A stretch of DNA of 64,000 bases from Prochlorococcus sp. AG-402-N08 (GTDB taxonomy: Bacteria > Cyanobacteriota > Cyanobacteriia > PCC-6307 > Cyanobiaceae): contig QCIS01000003.1 in NCBI GenBank assembly GCA_003216535.1, positions 95,263 through 159,262 on the forward strand. Direction: 5' to 3'. The notes under the pieces are model-generated. The model did no database searches, had not been told where the DNA came from, and saw only the letters and a list, made by a program, of their open reading frames with translations. How positions within the stretch are numbered: the stretch's first letter is position 1; every line of letters begins with the position of its first letter. Positions 54,534-61,552 of the stretch are shown here, piece after piece. Position numbers and translations under genes: made by a program.

Positions 54534-54629
54534 ATGGATAATTTTTCTTTATTAACGGTTATTTTAATAATTATTTTTATAGTAAGTCTATATTTTTTAT
54601 TTAGAGTTACTTCTAATTCAAAGAATTAG
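54534..54629 (+). CDS. Very small single-TM ORF (31 aa); not in ORF track
   Basis: My translation: MDNFSLLTVILIIIFIVSLYFLFRVTSNSKN*. Confidence 0.35.
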   Translation: MDNFSLLTVILIIIFIVSLYFLFRVTSNSKN

Positions 54630-54648
54630 AAAATATTTTTATATTATT

Positions 54649-54831
54649 TTAAATGATAGGATCATCTCTTAGTAGTAAAACTGTATGCTTGTTTAAACCA
54701 TCATTAAACCATTCCTTATATTCTGCTATAACGCACTTTTTATCTGGATTATCTAATAGATTAATTCTTTTTTTTGCATTATCTAAAGCTAATTCAATAG
54801 AGAATTTATAATCATTGGAGTTTTCTTGCAT
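54649..54831 (-). CDS. Small hypothetical protein
   Basis: 60-aa ORF MQENSNDYKFSIELALDNAKKRINLLDNPDKKCVIAEYKEWFNDGLNKHTVLLLRDDPII. Confidence 0.45.
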   Translation of the reverse strand: MQENSNDYKFSIELALDNAKKRINLLDNPDKKCVIAEYKEWFNDGLNKHTVLLLRDDPII

Positions 54832-54972
54832 AAGTTTTTATCAAATATTAGTAAAATTAAATACTTATTCTGTATTGAAAATAACAATAATAAGCGTTGA
54901 TTTGATAAGAGTATCAAGCAATACGGAAGAATTTTTAATATATTTGTGATACTTAAATTTTATTAAAATACT

Positions 54973-55167
54973 ATGTCATACGAAGCAGGCAGTAAAGAAT
55001 GTAGACATTTAATTGAAGCCAAGGAAAGCCTTCTATCAGCATTAGATGCCTTAAGCAATATTAATTCAACCGATCTAATACAAATCCAAATTAAAGAAAT
55101 TTACAATAAATTAGAACAAATGCACGATAATAGAAAAAAAATAGAATCAGCTACAAATTATCTTTGA
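54973..55167 (+). CDS. Small hypothetical helical protein
   Basis: 64-aa ORF MSYEAGSKECRHLIEAKESLLSALDALSNINSTDLIQIQIKEIYNKLEQMHDNRKKIESATNYL. Confidence 0.5.
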   Translation: MSYEAGSKECRHLIEAKESLLSALDALSNINSTDLIQIQIKEIYNKLEQMHDNRKKIESATNYL

Positions 55168-55191
55168 TTATATTCAAATTAATAAAGGTGT

Positions 55192-55389
55192 TCAATATTG
55201 GCTTTTTATCTTCCTTACCTTTTTTTCTGATAATAAATCCAATAAAGCATCAAGTTGTGCATGCACTTCCTTTGCTTCATTAAGATCTGGTAACAAATCT
55301 TCTTTTATAAGCATTTGATGCATCTCTCTAAGTTCTAACCTTATATGTCTAAGGTGAGAACATACTTCATCTATCTTAGTTGCACTCAT
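55192..55389 (-). CDS. Small hypothetical helical protein
   Basis: 65-aa ORF MSATKIDEVCSHLRHIRLELREMHQMLIKEDLLPDLNEAKEVHAQLDALLDLLSEKKVRKIKSQY. Confidence 0.5.
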   Translation of the reverse strand: MSATKIDEVCSHLRHIRLELREMHQMLIKEDLLPDLNEAKEVHAQLDALLDLLSEKKVRKIKSQY

Positions 55390-55525
55390 ATTTGCTTCAT
55401 ACTCTTTACATTATACAATATGGTCTTTTGTTGACCCACATGTTAATTTTGTTAAATTGAAAATTATTTCAAATTTAATAATTTGTCAAAATCTTTTAAA
55501 GTTAAGTTGTAGTAATTTACTCTTT

Positions 55526-55699
55526 ATGAAAAAGAAAAAATCAAAAAATAATCAAACTAATTCAAATTTAATTGATCAGAAATTAGGTCAAACAAAAAAT
55601 TCTGCAAAATTAGTACTTTTTGTATTTGGAATAGGTCCAATAATTGGCATCATATTATTTTTATATAGTAAGGGATTTTTTAATTCGCCAATTATGTAA
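55526..55699 (+). CDS. Small hypothetical TM protein
   Basis: Internal ATG at 55526 gives MKKKKSKNNQTNSNLIDQKLGQTKNSAKLVLFVFGIGPIIGIILFLYSKGFFNSPIM; more plausible than the 55457 start. Confidence 0.5.
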   Translation: MKKKKSKNNQTNSNLIDQKLGQTKNSAKLVLFVFGIGPIIGIILFLYSKGFFNSPIM

Positions 55700-55756
55700 A
55701 TCTTAATTAATGTAAATTAAATTTAAATAATTAATATAAATAAAACTTATAAAAAA

Positions 55757-55960
55757 TTATTGAAATTTTTTTAATGAAAATATCCTAAATTCAACCATTT
55801 TTCTTGCATTTTCTGGATTAGAGACTAAAAATGGATGGTCTGATAAAAGTTCAAATACCTTATCTATTTTTAATCGTAAATCATCACAATCAATTTTTTC
55901 CCATTCCTCATCAAATGACATTGCAAAGCTATCAGCATTGTCATATAGTTTATTTTTCAT
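55757..55960 (-). CDS. Small hypothetical protein
   Basis: 67-aa ORF MKNKLYDNADSFAMSFDEEWEKIDCDDLRLKIDKVFELLSDHPFLVSNPENARKMVEFRIFSLKKFQ. Confidence 0.45.
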   Translation of the reverse strand: MKNKLYDNADSFAMSFDEEWEKIDCDDLRLKIDKVFELLSDHPFLVSNPENARKMVEFRIFSLKKFQ

Positions 55961-56189
55961 AATAATTAGAATTTAAATTAATAAAATTTCAGAAATCCGA
56001 CCAAATCTGAAAGAGTAATTAGAGGAAGCATATAAAACTATCCTCATGAATATTTGAGAAATAACTTGCTATGAGTGTTCCTTAAAAATTATACTTTAAT
56101 CTCATTCTTTAAATTTTCACATAGTACTATTAATCAAAAACTGATTTGATTTGACAGAAGTGTTACAATAACGACATATGTAAAGATTC

Positions 56190-56558
56190 ATGGAAAATAA
56201 AGTTAAAAGAATAGGTTATCTACCGAGAAAAAGAGTACTTGAAATTATTGATGAAATTTCTAAGAGCGAATCTATAAGTAGATCTAAGGTAGTTGGAATA
56301 TTAGTTGAGGAAGCATTAGATGCTAGAGGTATTGCGAATTTTGGATATAGCAATATCAGTAAGTCAAATATATACAAGTCGGATAATTATAAAGATCTCC
56401 AAAATGAGAATGCCCACTTAAAAGATTCTGAAGATGAATTTGTTGATGATAGTGGCTACACAGTTTCTTCTCACAAAACTTTAGATCGCTCAATTTCTTC
56501 TGCAGATATTGAATTAGCAAATAAAATTAATATTCTTAAGGAATCTGGATTAATTTGA
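56190..56558 (+). CDS. Hypothetical protein with possible ribbon-helix-helix N-terminus
   Basis: N-terminal KRIGYLPRKRVLEIIDEISKSESISRSKVVGILVEEALDARG resembles an RHH strand-helix-helix pattern. Confidence 0.5.
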   Translation: MENKVKRIGYLPRKRVLEIIDEISKSESISRSKVVGILVEEALDARGIANFGYSNISKSNIYKSDNYKDLQNENAHLKDSEDEFVDDSGYTVSSHKTLDRSISSADIELANKINILKESGLI

Positions 56559-56689
56559 CTTACATTTAGTAATTTATTTTATTTTTAATGCATAACATTG
56601 GATCATTGTTTATTCTTAGTCAAGAATAATATTCTTTTTACATAATTCGAATATTAAATCCTTTCTAGTATTAATGTTGCAATTAAAAA

Positions 56690-58009
56690 ATGAAAGATAT
56701 TAAATGTCCGTCTTGCGGCAAAACTTTCCGAATTGATCCCAGCAGCTTTGAAGAAATACTTCTTCAGATAAAAGATGAGGAATTTCACAAACAAATAAAA
56801 GAAAGACTTCTTTTGGCTGAAGAAGATAATAAAAAAGCTTTGGAGATTTTAAGGCGCGAATTAAAAATAAAGTTAATAGAGCAAAGTCGCATTAAAGAGT
56901 CTGAGATCCAAGCTCTTGAATCTAAATTAAACATGGCTGAAGAAAAAAAAACAAATGCCCTAAATGATTTAAAAAATCAAGCAACAAATAAAATTAATTC
57001 TCTTAATATTGAATTAAACAAGTTAAAGGATGAAATTAAAAACCAGTCTGTAATTACAGAATTATCTTTAAAAAACAAAGTCAATGAAGCTGTTTCTAAT
57101 TTAGAAAAAGAAAACTCATCATTAACAAATTCCATTGAAAAGATGAGGCTTGAACATTCAATTAATGAAAAATTAATTGAAGAAAAGTTTAAAAGCAAAA
57201 TTAGTGAAAGGGACCTGACTATTCAAGAACTGAGAGAAATGAAATCTAGATTATCAACAAAGATGGTTGGGGAAACATTGGAAATCCATTGTGAAACCCA
57301 ATTTAATCTTAATCGTGCCTCTGCATTTAAAAACTCATATTTCGAAAAGGATAATGATGCTACTTCTGGAAGTAAAGGTGACTATATATTTAGAGAATTA
57401 GATGAAAATAAAACTGAAGTCGTATCTATAATGTTTGAGATGAAGAACGAAAGTTTAAATGGAACTAATAAAAGAAAAAACGAAGATTTTTTAAAAGAAT
57501 TAGATAAAGATAGAAGACAAAAATCTTGTGAATATGCAGTGCTCGTTTCGCTTCTAGAACCAGATAGTGAACTATATAATGCAGGCATAGTAGATGTTTC
57601 TCACAGATTCCCAAAGATGTATGTCATAAGACCGCAATTTTTCTTGCCGATTATTTCTCTGCTAAGAAACGCATCTATGGAAACCTTAAAATACAAATCA
57701 CAAATTGATTTAATGAAACGCGAGAATTATGACATAACTAATTTTGAAAGTACTCTTGAGCAATTTAAGAATGCAGTTGGTAAAAATGTTTCACTTGCCC
57801 AAGATAGATTTAATGATGCAATTTCAGAAATTGATAAATCAATAACCCATTTACAAAAAACTAAGGAGGCTTTAATTCTTTCAAAAAAACATCTTTTATC
57901 CGCTGGTAGCAAATCTCAAGATTTAACCGTAAAAAAATTAACTAGAAATAACCCAACTATGAAGAAAAAGTTCAATGATTTAAATAATTTCGAAGATGAA
58001 GTGGCCTAA
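56690..58009 (+). CDS. DUF2130 family protein: N-terminal zinc-finger-like CPSCGK, long coiled coil, RmuC/nuclease-like core
   Basis: IKCPSCGKTFRID; long heptad-rich region; conserved GDYIFRE...FEMKNE...NEDFLKELDKDRRQKSCEYAVLVSLLE core. Confidence 0.8.
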   Translation: MKDIKCPSCGKTFRIDPSSFEEILLQIKDEEFHKQIKERLLLAEEDNKKALEILRRELKIKLIEQSRIKESEIQALESKLNMAEEKKTNALNDLKNQATNKINSLNIELNKLKDEIKNQSVITELSLKNKVNEAVSNLEKENSSLTNSIEKMRLEHSINEKLIEEKFKSKISERDLTIQELREMKSRLSTKMVGETLEIHCETQFNLNRASAFKNSYFEKDNDATSGSKGDYIFRELDENKTEVVSIMFEMKNESLNGTNKRKNEDFLKELDKDRRQKSCEYAVLVSLLEPDSELYNAGIVDVSHRFPKMYVIRPQFFLPIISLLRNASMETLKYKSQIDLMKRENYDITNFESTLEQFKNAVGKNVSLAQDRFNDAISEIDKSITHLQKTKEALILSKKHLLSAGSKSQDLTVKKLTRNNPTMKKKFNDLNNFEDEVA

Positions 58010-58108
58010 TTAACTGAAAATTTTTTGAAATTAATAATAGTTAAAAATATATTTAATTTTTAATTTATAAATATATTATTAATAATAAATTCCATAGCAG
58101 AGAAAATA

Positions 58109-58390
58109 ATGTCTATCAACACACCAATTTTCACTATTGCCAAAGATCTTAATCTCGAAAGTAATAGAATACTATTAGCCTGCAAGAAACTTGGAATCAA
58201 CGCAAAAGGGGCTACAAAAAGACTAAATAAAGAAGAATTAGAAAAAATTAAGAGTTATTTTGAAACTGGTAAAAATGTATCAGATGAAGTTATTAATTTA
58301 AAAAAAGTTAACGCCAAAAGCAATTCAAAAAAAATTATAGAAAAAGTAAAGATAAACTATTTTGCTAATAGACTTATTCGCAAATCTTAA
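58109..58390 (+). CDS. Free-standing IF-2 N-terminal-domain-like protein
   Basis: IFTIAKDLNLESNRILLACKKLGINAKGATKRLNKEELEKIKSYF resembles the IF2_N domain; no GTPase domain follows. Confidence 0.6.
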   Translation: MSINTPIFTIAKDLNLESNRILLACKKLGINAKGATKRLNKEELEKIKSYFETGKNVSDEVINLKKVNAKSNSKKIIEKVKINYFANRLIRKS

Positions 58391-58473
58391 ATAAAACTTA
58401 TTTTTTTAATTACTTAAAAGAATAAGCCACAGAAGAAAAAAATAATAATTTATCATAAGTAAAAATACTTAAA

Positions 58474-58887
58474 ATGACCTTAAGCCAAATTTTAAACTCT
58501 CTTGAAAAATCCTGGCAAAAAGATGATATTCTTTTAAAAATAAAGAATGGGTTAGTTGCAGAAGAGATAGTTAATGAATTTCTTGCAAACAACGAGATAC
58601 AAATTAAGGAATTAAATTCTTTATTAAGACCAGAAGATATTGATTTATTAAATCAAGTAGAACAACTCTCAACTTGCGAATCTAAATTAATAAATAAGAT
58701 TAAAGATTTAAATTATTTAGAAAATAATGAAAATTATGACATAAATAATCAAAAAAAGATTTTGCCATCTAATAGAGTTTCTTTTAACAGAATTAGTTCA
58801 TTCATGATAGTTTGGAGTAACAAATTTGTAGTTATTGCTTTACTAACAATTTCAGCAATAGCTTTATCAAAACAAGCATGGGCATAA
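58474..58887 (+). CDS. Hypothetical tail-anchored membrane protein
   Basis: 137-aa ORF with a single C-terminal TM (NKFVVIALLTISAIALSKQAWA). Confidence 0.55.
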   Translation: MTLSQILNSLEKSWQKDDILLKIKNGLVAEEIVNEFLANNEIQIKELNSLLRPEDIDLLNQVEQLSTCESKLINKIKDLNYLENNENYDINNQKKILPSNRVSFNRISSFMIVWSNKFVVIALLTISAIALSKQAWA

Positions 58888-58922
58888 TTAGCTAAATTAA
58901 CTGCATTGTAAGAGATGGAGTT

Positions 58923-59909
58923 TTGAGAACTAATCAAGAAAATTTAATTAGATATAAAGATGGAAATCTTTATTGTGAACTTGCAGATATTTGGATTGAT
59001 CCAAGTAAGCCAGTAAAAAGAGCAATAATAACTCATGCTCATTTTGATCACTTTACATTTGGCTGTGAAGAATACATTTCTACTAAGGAGACTGCGATAC
59101 TTCTTAAAGAAAGAGTTGGAGATAATATAAAAATTAAGACTTTTGATTATGGAGAAGAATTCAAGATAAGTGGCATCAATATTTCTTTTCATCCTTCTGG
59201 TCACATCCTTGGATCTAGTCAAATAAGATTTATTTTTGCTGAAGAAAAATGGTTAATTTCAGGTGACTTTAAGCTTCAAAAAGATAAGACTTGCAAACAA
59301 TATGAAATAGTAAAAACTGATTATTTAATAAGCGAATGTACTTTTGGTTTGCCAATATTCAAGTGGGATGAGACTAATAAAATAGCGAATGATATTTCAA
59401 AATGGGTAACTAATTCGCCAGAAAAAACTTCTTTACTTTTCTGCTATTCACTTGGAAAAGCTCAGAGATTGTTAAATGAAATTAGCCAAACAAATTTTAA
59501 AGGTAATATTTATTCCCATGGCAGTATTTACAAAATGAACAACTGTTATAAGGAACTTGGAATTGATATTAAAGATACTACAAAAATAGAAAATAAAATA
59601 AAGATAGATGAACTTAAAGGAAGTCTAATATTATTACCGCCATCTTTAAGTAAAGGTTCTTATCTAAAAAATTTCAAAAATATTCAAACAGCTTTTGCGA
59701 GTGGATGGATGTCAATAAGAGCTCTAAGAAAAAGATCAGGATATGACAAAGGATTTATAATCTCTGATCATGCGGATTGGGATGGAATTTTGGAAGTAGT
59801 AAAAAAGTCTGAAGCAAAAAATATATATTTTCATCATGGGGATAGTGAAGCCTTAAGTAAATATTTAGTAGAAAAGGAATCAATAAATGTCCTTTTATTC
59901 GGTAAATAA
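58923..59909 (+). CDS. Ligase-associated MBL-fold exonuclease-like protein
   Basis: HxHxDH motif ITHAHFDHFTFG; HPSGHILGSSQIRF; ISDHADWDG; adjacent to the ATP-dependent ligase; TTG start. Confidence 0.85.
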   Translation: MRTNQENLIRYKDGNLYCELADIWIDPSKPVKRAIITHAHFDHFTFGCEEYISTKETAILLKERVGDNIKIKTFDYGEEFKISGINISFHPSGHILGSSQIRFIFAEEKWLISGDFKLQKDKTCKQYEIVKTDYLISECTFGLPIFKWDETNKIANDISKWVTNSPEKTSLLFCYSLGKAQRLLNEISQTNFKGNIYSHGSIYKMNNCYKELGIDIKDTTKIENKIKIDELKGSLILLPPSLSKGSYLKNFKNIQTAFASGWMSIRALRKRSGYDKGFIISDHADWDGILEVVKKSEAKNIYFHHGDSEALSKYLVEKESINVLLFGK

Positions 59910-59911
59910 AT

Positions 59912-61552
59912 ATGAGCTTAAAAAAGTTTTCAGAATTATTTGGCGATCTAGATTCAATTAATAGTACAAATAATAAAATTGAAGTTTTAAAGCATTATTT
60001 TTTATCTAATGATCCAATAGATAATTCATGGGCAATATATTTACTAACTGGAAAAAGTAATAAGAGATTTATTAGCGGAAGATATTTAAAAAATCTTTTT
60101 TCTCAAATATATGTATATCCTCAATGGTTAATTGATACATGTTATTTAAAAGTTGGTGATTCTGCTGAGGTAATAACGTTATTACTTAAAAATAAAACTA
60201 ATTCTAGAAAAAAGAAATTATCAAATATAAGTCTCAATGAATTACTAAGCGAAACAATACCTGCATTATCAAAACTTAATGAGGAGGAGAAAAATTTAGA
60301 AATTAAAAATCTTTGGGAAACATTACCTGAAGATAACCATCTAATTTTTAATAAAATTCTTACAGGGACTTTTAGAGTAGGAGTGTCTATCGGATTAATC
60401 ACAAAATCAATATCAAAACTAATTAATATTGAGGAAGAGATTATTTCTCATAGGTTGATGGGTGATTTTAAACCTTCAATTGATTCATATGAATTTTTAA
60501 TCAACAAGAATATCAATCTTCAAGAGTTAAATTCCAAACCATTTCCATTTCTTCTAGCAAATACTATTGAAGATAAAATCTTCAAAAATTCAATAAATGA
60601 ATTTCAATTTGAATGGAAATACGACGGTATAAGAATGCAATTAATTAAAAGATCAGGCAATGTTTCGTTATGGACAAGAGGGCAAGAATTAGTAAATCAA
60701 TCTTTCCCAGAATTAGTAGAGAAAATGTCACATATAAAAGATGATTGTGTTCTTGATGGGGAATTATTAGTTTGGAATTTTAAAGAACAAATTGCCTTTG
60801 ATTTTTCTTTACTTCAAAAAAGAATAAATAGAAAGTCTCCTACTAGATCAATCCAAATAAAATATCCAATTATTTTTATTGCTTATGATCTTTTAGAGAT
60901 TAATGGGAGAGATATAAGAGAAATTAAATTAGAAAATAGAAGAATTGAGTTAGAAAAATATTTTTCAAAATGGCAAATTAAGACTGAGAATAATATCTCT
61001 GATATTTTCAAAATATGTGATTTAATCTTTCCTAAAGATTGGCCTGATGCTTTAACTTATAAAGAAAAATCTCGAGAAAATAATACTGAAGGATTAATAA
61101 TTAAGAAAAAGACTTCTATATACTCCTCTGGCAGAAAGAAAGGTATTTGGTGGAAATACAAGGTTGATCCTATGCAACTGGATGCTGTTCTAATTTACGC
61201 TAAGGGCGGTAGCGGTAGAAGAGCTGGTCTGTATACAGATTACAGTTTTGCATTATGGAAAGACAAAGAATTAATTAAATTTGCAAGTGCATATTCTGGT
61301 TTAACTAATATTGAGATTAAAGAGCTAGATAAATGGATAAGAAAAAATACAATAGAAAAATTTGGTCCTGTTCGATCGTTAAAACCAGAAATGGTATTCG
61401 AAATATCTTTTGAGAAAATACAAATTTCTAAACGTCATAAGTCAGGCATAGCAGTACGATTTCCAAGAATAACAAAATGGAGAAAAGATAAAAAAATTAA
61501 TGATGCAGATAGCCTAGAGAATGCTTATGAACTAATGAAAAAAATATCATGA
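59912..61552 (+). CDS. ATP-dependent DNA ligase
   Basis: KxDG nucleotidyl-transfer motif FEWKYDGIRMQL; DGELLVW; EGLIIKKKTSIY; WWKYKVDPMQLDAVLI. Confidence 0.93.
   Translation: MSLKKFSELFGDLDSINSTNNKIEVLKHYFLSNDPIDNSWAIYLLTGKSNKRFISGRYLKNLFSQIYVYPQWLIDTCYLKVGDSAEVITLLLKNKTNSRKKKLSNISLNELLSETIPALSKLNEEEKNLEIKNLWETLPEDNHLIFNKILTGTFRVGVSIGLITKSISKLINIEEEIISHRLMGDFKPSIDSYEFLINKNINLQELNSKPFPFLLANTIEDKIFKNSINEFQFEWKYDGIRMQLIKRSGNVSLWTRGQELVNQSFPELVEKMSHIKDDCVLDGELLVWNFKEQIAFDFSLLQKRINRKSPTRSIQIKYPIIFIAYDLLEINGRDIREIKLENRRIELEKYFSKWQIKTENNISDIFKICDLIFPKDWPDALTYKEKSRENNTEGLIIKKKTSIYSSGRKKGIWWKYKVDPMQLDAVLIYAKGGSGRRAGLYTDYSFALWKDKELIKFASAYSGLTNIEIKELDKWIRKNTIEKFGPVRSLKPEMVFEISFEKIQISKRHKSGIAVRFPRITKWRKDKKINDADSLENAYELMKKIS

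Noticed and set aside
56060-56190. TTGACA ... TACAAT promoter-like pair upstream of the RHH-like gene
   Set aside because: Spacing between the two hexamers is only about 7 nt, incompatible with a sigma-70 type promoter.
58410-58592. 60-aa minus-strand ORF
   Set aside because: Overlaps the better supported + strand ORF 58474-58887.
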